64,000 nt of DNA from Pannonibacter sp051860505 (lineage in GTDB: Bacteria > Pseudomonadota > Alphaproteobacteria > Rhizobiales > Stappiaceae), in the NCBI RefSeq assembly GCF_051860505.1, contig NZ_JBHYDX010000014.1, positions 62,001 through 126,000 on the forward strand, read 5' to 3'. Both the position numbers and the translations under genes were made by a program. The notes under the pieces were generated by a model. That model was not told where the DNA came from. It worked only from the letters and a program-made list of their open reading frames with translations, and made no database searches. Below, one piece after another: positions 35,504 to 44,768 of the stretch (its first letter is position 1; every line of letters begins with the position of its first letter).

Positions 35504-36351
35504 GCGCGGGCCTCCTCGGCAGCGAAGGACTTGGCAAAGTCACTGACGGTCGGCAGCCGGTCGCCCGTGGCGTTTTCCGGCAGCGCGGCGAGCAGCGCGC
35601 GGGTGTAGGGGTGCTTGGGCGCCTCGAACAGGGAGAGCACGTCGGCCTCCTCCATCTTCTTGCCCTGGTACTGCACGATGACGCGGTCGGCGGTTTCGGC
35701 CACGACGCCCATGTCATGGGTGATCATGATCAGCGCCATGCCGCTGTCGCGTTGCAGCTGCATCAGCAGGTCGAGGATCTGCTTCTGGATCGTCACGTCG
35801 AGCGCGGTGGTCGGCTCGTCGGCGATGAGCAGTTTCGGCGAACAGGCAATGGCCATCGCGATCATGACGCGCTGGCACTGGCCGCCCGACATCTGGTGCG
35901 GGAAGGAATTCATCCGCCGCTCCGGCTCAGGGATTCCGACGGCGTGCATCAGCTCCAGCACCCGCTCGCGGCGCTGGCGCCCGGTCAGGCTGGTGTGGAC
36001 CTTCAGCGCCTCTTCCAGCTGGAAACCGGCAGTAAAGCACGGGTTCAGGCTGGCAATCGGCTCCTGGAAGATCATGGAGATGTCCTTGCCGATCACCTTG
36101 CGGCGCTGCTTCGGCGTCAGGGTGCGAAGGTCGAGGCCTTCGAACTCCATCTTGTCGGCCGTGATCGTCGCGGTGTTCGGCAGGAGGCCCATGGTCGCCA
36201 GCATGGCCACCGACTTGCCCGAGCCGCTTTCGCCTACAATGGAGAGAACCTCGCCGGCATCGACAGTGTAGTCGACACCATCCAGCGCCCGGAACGGGCC
36301 TTTCGCGGTGTCGAATTCAACCCGGAGGTTGCGGATATCGAGAAGCGCCAT
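35500..36351 (-). CDS. dppD: Peptide ABC transporter ATPase DppD
   Basis: ATP-binding subunit of 283 aa. Walker A GESGSGKSV, signature MSGGQCQRVMIAMAI, Walker B LLIADEP and H-loop MITHDMGVV are complete. The C-terminal KHPYTRALLAALP segment is the family extension; in related proteins it is followed by a cysteine cluster, not seen here. Four bp follow the dppC stop. Confidence 0.93.
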   Translation of the reverse strand: MALLDIRNLRVEFDTAKGPFRALDGVDYTVDAGEVLSIVGESGSGKSVAMLATMGLLPNTATITADKMEFEGLDLRTLTPKQRRKVIGKDISMIFQEPIASLNPCFTAGFQLEEALKVHTSLTGRQRRERVLELMHAVGIPEPERRMNSFPHQMSGGQCQRVMIAMAIACSPKLLIADEPTTALDVTIQKQILDLLMQLQRDSGMALIMITHDMGVVAETADRVIVQYQGKKMEEADVLSLFEAPKHPYTRALLAALPENATGDRLPTVSDFAKSFAAEEARA

Positions 36352-36355
36352 GGTC

Positions 36356-37288
36356 TCAGCTCCGCTTCAGCTTGGGATCAAGGGCGTCACGCAGACCGTC
36401 ACCCATGAGGTTGATCGCGAGCACCGTGATGAGGATGGCCAGGCCCGGGAAGGTCACGACCCACCAGGCGCGCAGGATGAACTCACGCGCTTCGGCCAGC
36501 ATCGTGCCCCATTCCGGGGTCGGCGGCTGTGCGCCCATGCCGAGAAAGCCGAGGGCGGCCGCATCGAGAATGGCGCTGGAGAAGGACAGGGTGGCCTGGA
36601 CGATCAGCGGCGCCAGGCAGTTCGGCAGGATCGTCTTGAACATCAGGCGCATATGCCCGGCACCGGCCACGCGGGCGGCCACCACATAGTCGCGCGAGCG
36701 CTCGGCCAGCACGGCCGCGCGGGTCAGGCGGACGAAATGCGGCTGCAGCACGAGGGCAATTGCAATCATGGCATTCATCAAACCCGGCCCGAGGATCGCC
36801 ACCAGCACCAGGGCGAGCAGCAGGGAGGGAAACGCCAGGATGATGTCCATGATGCGCATGATGAAGGTATCAACCGCACCGCGCATGTAGCCGGCGATGA
36901 GGCCGAGAATGACGCCACCCGTCAGCGCGATGACCACCACGACACAGCCGATGAACAGCGAGAACTGCGCGCCATAGATGAGGCGGGACAGCATGTCGCG
37001 GCCAACGGCATCCGTGCCGAGCAGGAAGGCCCACTTGCCGCCTTCCTGCCAGACCGGCGGGACGAGGAAGCTGTCGCGATACTGCATGTCCGGCGCATGC
37101 GGGGCGATCAGCGGCGCGAAGATCGCGGCGAAGACCAGCAGAAGAAACACGGCCAGGCCGATGACGGCGCCGCGGTTCTGCGAAAAGTAATACCAGAACT
37201 CGGTCAGCATTGCCCGGGTGGCGTTGCGGCTTTCACGTTCCAGCTTTTCGGCGATGACGGAGGCATCCGCCTTGGGAGAGGTGCTCAT
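36356..37288 (-). CDS. dppC: Peptide ABC transporter permease DppC
   Basis: Permease of 310 aa with a soluble N-terminal tail (about 35 residues), one membrane segment, then the five-segment permease core. GTDAVGRDMLSRLIYGAQFSL is the conserved periplasmic signature. The coupling loop is SRDYVVAARVAGAGHMRLMF. It pairs with DppB; 19 bp separate the genes. Confidence 0.93.
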   Translation of the reverse strand: MSTSPKADASVIAEKLERESRNATRAMLTEFWYYFSQNRGAVIGLAVFLLLVFAAIFAPLIAPHAPDMQYRDSFLVPPVWQEGGKWAFLLGTDAVGRDMLSRLIYGAQFSLFIGCVVVVIALTGGVILGLIAGYMRGAVDTFIMRIMDIILAFPSLLLALVLVAILGPGLMNAMIAIALVLQPHFVRLTRAAVLAERSRDYVVAARVAGAGHMRLMFKTILPNCLAPLIVQATLSFSSAILDAAALGFLGMGAQPPTPEWGTMLAEAREFILRAWWVVTFPGLAILITVLAINLMGDGLRDALDPKLKRS

Positions 37289-37307
37289 GGGTTTTCGGTC
37301 CTTCCGC

Positions 37308-38315
37308 TCAGTTGTGGCGGATGCGCGGGTTTACGAGCCCGTACAGGATGTCCACGATCAGGTTGACCAGCATGATGATGCCGGCGATGAGCAGCAGGCC
37401 GCCCTGAACGACGAAGTAGTCGCGGCGGGAAATGCTGTCGACAAGCCACTTGCCGATGCCTGGCCAGGAGAAGATCGTCTCGGTCAGGATCGCACCTGCC
37501 AGAAGCACACCGACCTGCAGGCCGATGGTGGTGATAACCGGGATCAGCGCATTGCGCAGGGCATGCAGGCCGATGATCCGGTGCGGCGGCAGGCCCTTGG
37601 CCCGGGCCGTGCGGACGTAATCCTCACCAAGCACTTCAAGCATCGCCGAGCGGGTCTGACGTGCGATCACAGCGAGCGGGATGGTCGCCAGAACGACCGA
37701 CGGCAGGATGAGATGCCGGACCGCCGACAGGAACGCCCCCTTCTCGCCAGACAACAGGCTGTCGATCAGCATGAAGCCCGTGACTTGCGGGAAGAAATAC
37801 ATCAGCGAAATGCGCCCGGACACGGGCGTCCATTGCAGGATGCCGGAGAACAGGATGATCAGGAGCAGACCCCACCAGAAGATCGGCATGGAATAGCCGA
37901 TCAGCGCCGTGCCCATGACCGTCTGGTCAATGAACGAACCGCGCTTCACGGCAGCCAGAATGCCGAGCGGAATGCCGATGGCGACCGCGATCAGGATGGC
38001 GCAGACGGCCAGTTCGACGGTGGCCGGAAACAGCTGCAGGAATTCATCCAGCACCGGCTTCTTCGAGGAAAATGATGTTCCGAGGTCGCCCTGGAAGATC
38101 TTGCCAAGATAAACGAGATACTGCTCCCACCAGGGCAGATCGAGGCCCATCTGGCGCATGAGTTCCGCCTTGCGTTCCGGAGCAATCCCGCGCTCGCCGG
38201 CGAGCAGCTCAAGCGGATCACCGGGCAGGAGCCGGATGAAACTGAAAGCGACCAGGGTCACACCGAGAAAGGTCGGGATCAGCAGGCCGAGACGACCGAG
38301 AAGAAAGCGAAACAT
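37308..38315 (-). CDS. dppB: Peptide ABC transporter permease DppB
   Basis: Permease of 335 aa with an N-terminal membrane anchor, the DppB signature LLPGDPLELLAG near residue 30 and five further segments. The coupling loop EVLGEDYVRTARAKGLPPHRI is well conserved. It is the first gene after dppA, separated by 113 bp containing hairpins that probably lower its expression relative to dppA. Confidence 0.93.
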   Translation of the reverse strand: MFRFLLGRLGLLIPTFLGVTLVAFSFIRLLPGDPLELLAGERGIAPERKAELMRQMGLDLPWWEQYLVYLGKIFQGDLGTSFSSKKPVLDEFLQLFPATVELAVCAILIAVAIGIPLGILAAVKRGSFIDQTVMGTALIGYSMPIFWWGLLLIILFSGILQWTPVSGRISLMYFFPQVTGFMLIDSLLSGEKGAFLSAVRHLILPSVVLATIPLAVIARQTRSAMLEVLGEDYVRTARAKGLPPHRIIGLHALRNALIPVITTIGLQVGVLLAGAILTETIFSWPGIGKWLVDSISRRDYFVVQGGLLLIAGIIMLVNLIVDILYGLVNPRIRHN

Positions 38316-38335
38316 GGCGATGTCCGGATTTGAGA

Positions 38336-38414
38336 GAACCGGCTCGCAGGGGGAAACTCCCGCTACGGCCGGTTCGCCAAAAGCGAAGGCACCGGCGGAT
38401 TATCCGCCGGTGCC
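38336..38414 (-). other. Intercistronic hairpins between dppA and dppB
   Basis: A perfect 12-bp stem with a 3-base loop (38388-38399 with 38403-38414), then 12 bp further a second stem GAACCGGC/GCCGGTTC (38336-38343 with 38368-38375). Such structures after a binding-protein gene stabilise its mRNA and attenuate downstream genes; here there is no strong T-run, so full termination is unlikely. Confidence 0.6.
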
Positions 38415-38428
38415 GCTGAATGCAAGGA

Positions 38429-40033
38429 TTACTCGGCGATATCAACGCCCTCGAAGGAGTGGCCACCGAGCGGGTTCATGACATAGCCCGAGACCTTCTT
38501 GGACATCGGCATGAACACGACGGAGTGAGCGATGGTTGCCCACGGAGCCTGTTCCTTGAACACGACCTGCGCCTGCTCGTACAGCTTGGTCCGCTCGGCC
38601 TTGTCGGTCACGACCTTCGCCTTCTGCACCAGAGCTTCGAACTCGTCGTTGCACCACTGGGCGCGGTTGGAACCGCCCACAGCGTCACAGCCGAGCAGAA
38701 CGGCGAGGAAGTTGTCCGGATCACCATTATCACCGGTCCAGCCGAGGAGAACGGCACCGTCACGGTCCTTGTCGCTCGAGCGCTTGAGGTATTCACCCCA
38801 CTCGTAGGAGACGATCTCGACCTTGACGCCGACCTTTTCGAAGTCAGCCTGGATCAGTTCGGCCATGCGGCGGGCGTTCGGGTTGTACGGACGCTGCACC
38901 GGCATCGCCCAGACCTTCATGCTGAGGTCCTTCACGCCAGCTTCCTCAAGCATCTTCTTCGATGCTTCCGGATCGTAGGCGTCGTCTTTGATCTGGGTGT
39001 TGTAGGACCACATGGTCGGCGGGATCGGGTTGGTCGCGGCCTGGCCGGAGCCCTGGAACACGGCGTAGAGGATGGCGTCCTTGTTGATCGCCATGTTCAG
39101 CGCCTTGCGGACCTTCGGATTATCGAAGGGAGCCTGGGTGCTGTTGTAGGCGAGGTAGCCGACGTTCAGGCCCTGCTGCTCCATGATCTGCAGGTTCGGG
39201 TCGGTCTTGATGGCAGCGATATCGGCCGGGGCCGGATACGGCATGACATGGCACTCACCGGCCTTCAGCTTCTGCAGGCGAACGGCTGCGTCCGGCGTGA
39301 TGGCGAAGACGAGGTTGTCGACCGGCTGCTTGCCACCCCAGTAGTCCTGGTTGGCGGCGTAGCGGATAACGGCGTCCTTCTGGTAACCGACGAAGGAGAA
39401 CGGGCCGGTGCCGACCGGCTGCTGGTTCAGGTTGGCCTTGGTGCCGGCCTTGTCGAGCTGGTCGGCATATTCAGCCGAGACGATGGACGCGAAGTCCATG
39501 GCAAGGTTTGCCAGCATCGGGGCTTCCTGACGGGTCAGCACGAACTTGACCGTGTGATCGTCAACCTTGACGATTTCCTTGATCAGGGTCGGCAGCGACA
39601 TGCCGTCAAAATACTCCCAGGTCGCGCCTTCCGTGTAGGTGTTCCACGGATGGTCCTTCTTGCCCTGACGCTCAAAGGAGAAGATCACGTCATCGGCGTT
39701 GAAGTCGCGGCTCGGGGTGAAGAAGTCCGTCTTGTGGAACTTCACGCCCTTGCGCAGGTTGAAGGTGTACTCCAGCCCGTCGTCGGAAACGGTCCAGGAT
39801 TCAGCCAGACCCGGAATGACTTCCGTGGTGCCCGGCTTGAACTCGACCAGGCGGTTGTAGATCGCCTTGGACGAGGCATCGAACGTGGTGCCCGACGTAT
39901 ACAGGGCAGCGTCAAAGCCTTCCGGCGAACCTTCCGAGCAGTAAACCAGCGTCTTGGCCTGAGCGCCGGTCGCGGCAATCGCGATCAGGCTGGCCCCGAG
40001 AAGCGCGGCCTTCAGGGTGGTGCGGATAATCAT
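38429..40033 (-). CDS. dppA: Peptide-binding protein DppA
   Basis: Periplasmic binding protein of 534 aa, family 5 (SBP_bac_5). The signal peptide spans residues 1-26 (LLGASLIAIAATGAQA). The mature protein begins KTLVYCSEGSPEGFDAAL, close to E. coli DppA, and contains NRLVEFKPGTTEVIPGLAESW. The dipeptide-contact Asp and Arg are not verified. It heads the complete dppABCDF operon. Its promoter must lie in the 461-bp gap upstream. Confidence 0.93.
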   Translation of the reverse strand: MIIRTTLKAALLGASLIAIAATGAQAKTLVYCSEGSPEGFDAALYTSGTTFDASSKAIYNRLVEFKPGTTEVIPGLAESWTVSDDGLEYTFNLRKGVKFHKTDFFTPSRDFNADDVIFSFERQGKKDHPWNTYTEGATWEYFDGMSLPTLIKEIVKVDDHTVKFVLTRQEAPMLANLAMDFASIVSAEYADQLDKAGTKANLNQQPVGTGPFSFVGYQKDAVIRYAANQDYWGGKQPVDNLVFAITPDAAVRLQKLKAGECHVMPYPAPADIAAIKTDPNLQIMEQQGLNVGYLAYNSTQAPFDNPKVRKALNMAINKDAILYAVFQGSGQAATNPIPPTMWSYNTQIKDDAYDPEASKKMLEEAGVKDLSMKVWAMPVQRPYNPNARRMAELIQADFEKVGVKVEIVSYEWGEYLKRSSDKDRDGAVLLGWTGDNGDPDNFLAVLLGCDAVGGSNRAQWCNDEFEALVQKAKVVTDKAERTKLYEQAQVVFKEQAPWATIAHSVVFMPMSKKVSGYVMNPLGGHSFEGVDIAE

Positions 40034-40494
40034 AAAACTGTTCTCCCCTTGATGAGAAAAGCGGATCTCGCAACTTTGAGATTGTGCGAAAGTTTATCGA
40101 TCCGCTTGCAGCGAAATAAGGACCGTTTTTGCGCCGAAAGCAACCGACAAAAGATTTCGATCTTCTGGCCTTAAACGAAATTTTTTAACTCGGTCATATT
40201 TGCTGACCTAAGGGCTTGGCAGCCGATGCTGTCCAATGCATTCCAAAAGCCCACGCCGTACTGATGCACCGCAACATAACCCAACAAAGGCCACAAAGTA
40301 GCCTAAATTTCAATATGTTGCATTGCAGTTTCCGCAACAGCACATTTTACCGGGACAGGCGACATCTACCGCAACGCAGCAAACGCCGGGAGCAATTCAC
40401 GAGCTACGCGTTAGTACGTAGGAAGTTCAAAGTTTTCCCGTCTACGCGGAAACAGCGCGGCTTTCTTCCCCGGCTCCTGACCAAAGATATCCTG
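40034..40494. other. Long, AT-richer intergenic region
   Basis: 461 bp between dppA and the channel gene, clearly richer in A and T than its surroundings (for example 40150-40200 and 40290-40350). No coding frame is convincing. It should contain the dppA promoter and possibly a small RNA; no motif is strong enough to call. Confidence 0.5.
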
Positions 40495-42990
40495 TCATGA
40501 CGCCGCCCCGGGCGCCGCTCCTGCATCCTTGGGGAGGGCTTCAGTCGGTTTTACTTCGCCCGGCCGCTCAGACTTCGCGGAATCGGAGGCCACATGATAG
40601 GTGACCTGCGGGAACGGAATATCGATGCCCTTCTCGTCGAACACCCGCTTGATATGCTCGTTGTAGGCACGCCCCGTGGCCCATTGGGCGCCGGGGAAGG
40701 TCTTGATCCGCGCCCGGATGCTGACTGCGGAATCGCCGAACGCGATGACACCGTGCATTTCCAGATCCCCGATGATGCTTCCCCCTGCCGGCGAGGCCTT
40801 CAGGCGGTCGAACGCCTCCTTCAGCGCTGCTTTCGCCATATCGATGTCGGTCGCGTAGGACACCCCGATCACCGCGACATGATAGGAGAAGTCGCGCATG
40901 AAGTTGGAGACCATGTCGACGCTGGAAAACGGAATGATATGGGTGGTGCCGTTGATGTCACGAATGCGGACGGAGCGCACCGTCAGGCGTTCCACCGTGC
41001 CGGTGATCCCGGCAACGGTGATGACATCGCCTTCGTTAATGGCGTTCTCGATCTGGATGAAGGCGCCGGTGATGATGTCCTTCACCAACGTCTGCGCGCC
41101 GAATGACACGGCAAGACCAAGCACACCCGCACCGGCGATCAGCGGCCCGATGTCGAGCCCAAGCTCGGAAAGGGTCAGCATGCCAGTCATGACAATGACC
41201 ACGACGGTGAAGGCATTGCGGAACAGCTGGAACAGCGTCCGCTCGCGGGCCGAGACGATCATGTCGCCGGCCGGACGGAGGCGCAGGTCAACCCAGGACA
41301 TCACGGCCAGCCAGACGAGGCAGCCAAGCAGAACAACAAAGCCTGCCGAGGCAAACCGGCCGACAATTTCGGTTCCGGCCCCCGCCTTCAGCCAGTCTGC
41401 AAGATCAATGACGGACCAGGTGTCGAGCAGAACGGCTGCCGTCACGATGAACAGGACCAGCCGCACGACCTTGAGCAGATGCGGCACCACGGAATTGATC
41501 CGCCCTTCCAGCGCCGGGAGAGTTTCGGAGATGTGCTCGGGCAGGTGAATTCCGCCTGCGATCTTCCGCGTCAGCAGCATCGAACTGACGCCACCGGCCA
41601 GAATGATCACAATCGAGAAGAAGGTGGCATTGACCACGACTTCCATCGCCTCAAGCGGCCGTGTGATCCAGATGCCAAGCACAACGAGCGTGTAAAGGAT
41701 CGCCAGAAACGCCCAGAGCCGCCCCAGCAGATGCATGAGACTGCGGCCAAGCTCGCCGTCAAGGGTCGCGGCATAGGACTGGATCGCCAGACGCACGGGT
41801 GTTGCGTTGCGCAGGACCAGCCCGATGGCCGTCGCCGCCGCTGCGAGGATGACAATCACCCGCAAGGCATTTCCAATCGCCAGGGACATGGTGATGTTCG
41901 CGATCGGCACAGCCAGGATCACGCCATACACCAGCAACGACAGCAGCGCCCCGACCCAGGCGGCCCAGTAGCGCGATGTGGCAGTGGAGAACGGCACCAG
42001 CCGCAGGCCCTGGTAATCCGGCGACAGCAACACGCGCAAAAGCACCCGCGCCACACCCGCCGCAAGGAATGCATCGAGGGCAAGCGACTCGATCAGCGTG
42101 ATCTCACCGCCGAGTTGCCCCAGATGCATGATGCCGACCACCACGACGGCCATGACAACGCCAAGCAGGAGAGCAAGCACGTCACCGGCCGCAAGCAGCA
42201 GCAGCAGGCCGATACGCCAATACCAGCCACGCGCGCTGAAGCGCCTGACAAGCCAGGTGCCCCCCAAGCGGCCAATCAGCCGCAACAGCCAGTAGGTGCC
42301 GATTGCCGCACCCAATACGACCGCGAGTTCTGCCGCACTTTCCTTGACCTTGTCCCACTTGACCTGGATCTGCCCGGTGAAGAGCAACTGCAGGCCCTTA
42401 AGGGAGACGGAAATGCGGTTGAACACCGACACGACATCGCCAAAGGCCTGCCGCGAAAAATCACCGATTCGCCCGGACAGGATCTGCTCTGCCGCCGAAA
42501 CCGGTCGAATTGCCTGCGCGGGCGTTGCCGCCTCGGCGACCTGTCCACTGACGACGCCACTCTTGCCAAGGCCTTCGAGCAGACCGACGAGTGCCGCCCG
42601 GCCGACCGGGTCCTGCAGCACCTGGACCAGAGCATCCCGCGCGGCCGCGATGTCCTGCTGCGTCTGCGGGGATGCCGGGGTGGACGAAGCAGGAGCGGGC
42701 GCTGCAGCGGATGATGCACCGGCTGCGGACCCGTTGGGCGCCGTTGCAGGGGCGGCCTTGGCTGGCTCGGCGGCGGCCGGGCCGGTTTGCGCTGCCGGAG
42801 CAGAGGGGGACGCGGGCTGGCTCTGGGGCTGTATCGGGGCCTGTGTCGAAGTCTGGCCCGACGTTTGGCCTGATGTTTGGGCATTGGCCAGGCCAGAGGC
42901 CGCGAGCATCAGACAGACAAGAGCGCATGCCAGCCATAGGAACAGCTGGCGCAGGCGGCGGGGGCGGACATCGGAACAGGAGGAGGTCAT
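40495..42990 (-). CDS. Mechanosensitive channel of the MscS family, large form
   Basis: Inner-membrane protein of 831 aa. After a signal peptide (about residues 13-38) comes a low-complexity Gln/Ser/Pro/Ala periplasmic stretch containing TSGQTSGQTS repeats, then about ten membrane segments, and the MscS pore domain: the TM3 helix GAGVLGLAVSFGAQTLVKD and the beta domain IQIENAINEGDVITVAGITGTVERL. The extra segments place it with the YbdG/YbiO/MscK-type channels that release solutes on osmotic downshock. The ATG at 42990 is chosen because it puts the signal peptide at the N-terminus; ATGs at 43005 and 43011 are alternatives. Confidence 0.88.
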   Translation of the reverse strand: MTSSCSDVRPRRLRQLFLWLACALVCLMLAASGLANAQTSGQTSGQTSTQAPIQPQSQPASPSAPAAQTGPAAAEPAKAAPATAPNGSAAGASSAAAPAPASSTPASPQTQQDIAAARDALVQVLQDPVGRAALVGLLEGLGKSGVVSGQVAEAATPAQAIRPVSAAEQILSGRIGDFSRQAFGDVVSVFNRISVSLKGLQLLFTGQIQVKWDKVKESAAELAVVLGAAIGTYWLLRLIGRLGGTWLVRRFSARGWYWRIGLLLLLAAGDVLALLLGVVMAVVVVGIMHLGQLGGEITLIESLALDAFLAAGVARVLLRVLLSPDYQGLRLVPFSTATSRYWAAWVGALLSLLVYGVILAVPIANITMSLAIGNALRVIVILAAAATAIGLVLRNATPVRLAIQSYAATLDGELGRSLMHLLGRLWAFLAILYTLVVLGIWITRPLEAMEVVVNATFFSIVIILAGGVSSMLLTRKIAGGIHLPEHISETLPALEGRINSVVPHLLKVVRLVLFIVTAAVLLDTWSVIDLADWLKAGAGTEIVGRFASAGFVVLLGCLVWLAVMSWVDLRLRPAGDMIVSARERTLFQLFRNAFTVVVIVMTGMLTLSELGLDIGPLIAGAGVLGLAVSFGAQTLVKDIITGAFIQIENAINEGDVITVAGITGTVERLTVRSVRIRDINGTTHIIPFSSVDMVSNFMRDFSYHVAVIGVSYATDIDMAKAALKEAFDRLKASPAGGSIIGDLEMHGVIAFGDSAVSIRARIKTFPGAQWATGRAYNEHIKRVFDEKGIDIPFPQVTYHVASDSAKSERPGEVKPTEALPKDAGAAPGAAS

Positions 42991-43136
42991 CACACAATCG
43001 ATCATAGGCATCAGATAGCAAACGGCGGAGCAAGTTGCACGACATCCGGTGCAAAAACATGGTCGCAATCAAGGCAGCCTGTAACGAAACCCTAACCGTA
43101 ATGAGGTTACGATCAGTCAAATATACGGATGGGGCC

Positions 43137-44204
43137 ATGCTGAAGAAGCTTCTTGCGCTGGCGCAGGAGACATCACCGGATTCGCGCGCGGCGCTGATGC
43201 AGAAGACTGCCGAGGTCTTCCTGCAAGGCGTTGGAACACATACCCCCGCAGAACTGGCCCTGTTCAGCGATATCCTGCTGCATCTGGTCGACCAGACCGA
43301 AGAGAAGGCGCGCGCCCGGCTGTCACAGACCCTGGCCGGATGTCCGCAGACCCCCTCACCTCTCGCCCTGCGCCTCGCCGCCGATGTTCTCGTGGTGGCA
43401 AAACCGATGCTCGAGCGTTCAAAGGCCCTGACCGCGACGGACATCGTTTCGTTGGCGCGCAAGCTCGATGACGGCCATCTGCAGGTTCTGGCCGGCCGGC
43501 GCGACCTGCCAAGCCGGGCGGCAGATGCCCTTGTTCGGCGTGGCAGCGGCAAGGTGATGCGCCGGGTGGCCAGCAACCGCAATGTCCGGCTGTCGGAATG
43601 GGCGATGCGGAACCTCGCCGAAGGGGCCATCAATGATGCGGTGCTGCGCGAAGACCTCACCATGCGTTGCGACCTGACGCCGACGATCTGCAGCTTCCTG
43701 ATCCCGCATGTGAACCCGGTGACACGGGAACGGCTGAGGGCCGTGGCCACCGGGCAGATCACGCCGGAGGAACTGGATGGCATCGCCCGGCGGCGGTCCC
43801 TCAGACGGGCTCTCGGCATCCGCCTCGACACTTTCGAGATCGGCAAGCTGTGGCAAATCGTCGAGAGCCAATTTGCAACGCTCGACGACATGCTGATGCT
43901 CTTGCTGGAGGACGACCGGCTGGGCCACGCCGCCGAGTTGATCGCACTGGAGACCAAGGACAACCGGCAGAAGCTGAAAGAGTCCGTGCTCTCCGGGGAA
44001 ACGGCCCAAATCATCTCTGCCGCACGGCAGGCGAAGCTCGCGGAACCAACCTTCGAGGCCCTGGCCCGGGCCAGATGCCGCTACCTGCGGATCCCGGAAA
44101 GCCAGGCCGCCGCCCTGGTGCGCCAATACACCCAGCGCCAGGATGATCCGCTCGAACTCAAGCGCCGGTCGAGCGGCTTTGCAGCACGGCGCGCGTCAGC
44201 CTGA
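43137..44204 (+). CDS. DUF2336 domain protein
   Basis: A 355-aa cytoplasmic, mostly helical protein with repeats of about 40 residues of HEAT-like character (DSRAALMQKTAEVF, AELALFSDILLHLVD, ILVALARKLD-type helices). It belongs to the DUF2336 family, common in alphaproteobacteria and of unknown function. It is divergent from the MscS-type gene and convergent with fliJ; nearby motility and cell-cycle genes suggest, but do not show, a link. ATG at 43137 follows ATGGGGCC, a weak ribosome site. Confidence 0.8.
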   Translation: MLKKLLALAQETSPDSRAALMQKTAEVFLQGVGTHTPAELALFSDILLHLVDQTEEKARARLSQTLAGCPQTPSPLALRLAADVLVVAKPMLERSKALTATDIVSLARKLDDGHLQVLAGRRDLPSRAADALVRRGSGKVMRRVASNRNVRLSEWAMRNLAEGAINDAVLREDLTMRCDLTPTICSFLIPHVNPVTRERLRAVATGQITPEELDGIARRRSLRRALGIRLDTFEIGKLWQIVESQFATLDDMLMLLLEDDRLGHAAELIALETKDNRQKLKESVLSGETAQIISAARQAKLAEPTFEALARARCRYLRIPESQAAALVRQYTQRQDDPLELKRRSSGFAARRASA

Positions 44205-44300
44205 AGAAAAGAGTTCCGCGCTGCCGATGTAAAAAGGCCGGCGCGATAACGCAGGCCCTGGACCCGGCAAAAAACGGGCAATCGGCGGCAAGGGAGCAGG

Positions 44301-44327
44301 AAAGGCCGGGCGGGGAAGGCCCGGCTT
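44301..44327 (-). terminator. Hairpin after fliJ
   Basis: On the minus strand GCCGGGC pairs with GCCCGGC around a 7-base loop, followed by CTTTCC. It lies just beyond the fliJ stop and could end the fliI-fliJ transcript. Confidence 0.5.
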
Positions 44328-44331
44328 CGCT

Positions 44332-44739
44332 TCAGCGGGCGCGGACCCGGCTGGCAACCTCGTCGAGCAAGGCCTGCTCGGCCTGTTCCTGGGCTTCACG
44401 CTCACGCTGGTGATCGCGTTCCTCAAGTTGCTCGAACTTCTTCAGTTCCTCGATGGACTGGGTCAGCTCATCGCGGGCGCGTTCCAGCTGGTCATTCAGC
44501 TCCAGCGCCGAATTGCGCAGGTTGTCGCGGCGGGTCGCAGCCGCCTTGGCGAAGGTCGGATAGGCGAAATGCGCCACATCGGTAATGCCGACACGCTCTT
44601 GCTCGGAGCGAATCTGATCATCCAGTTCGTCCGCCATGCGATGGAAGTCCGCAATCATGGACTCGATCTGCATCAGATGACGGCGCTTCTCGTCAACCTG
44701 GAAGCGCTTCAGGCGAATGAGGCTTTCTCGGGACTTCAT
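44332..44739 (-). CDS. fliJ: Flagellar export protein FliJ
   Basis: A 135-aa, strongly charged coiled-coil protein (heptads throughout, for example IEELKKFEQLEERDHQREREAQ). It matches FliJ, the soluble chaperone-escort of the flagellar type III export apparatus that contacts the FliI ring. It lies 29 bp after fliI in the same operon. Identification rests on size, coiled-coil character and neighbour. Confidence 0.87.
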   Translation of the reverse strand: MKSRESLIRLKRFQVDEKRRHLMQIESMIADFHRMADELDDQIRSEQERVGITDVAHFAYPTFAKAAATRRDNLRNSALELNDQLERARDELTQSIEELKKFEQLEERDHQREREAQEQAEQALLDEVASRVRAR

Positions 44740-44768
44740 GACTCAGTACTCCCCTTTGGCCACCTACA

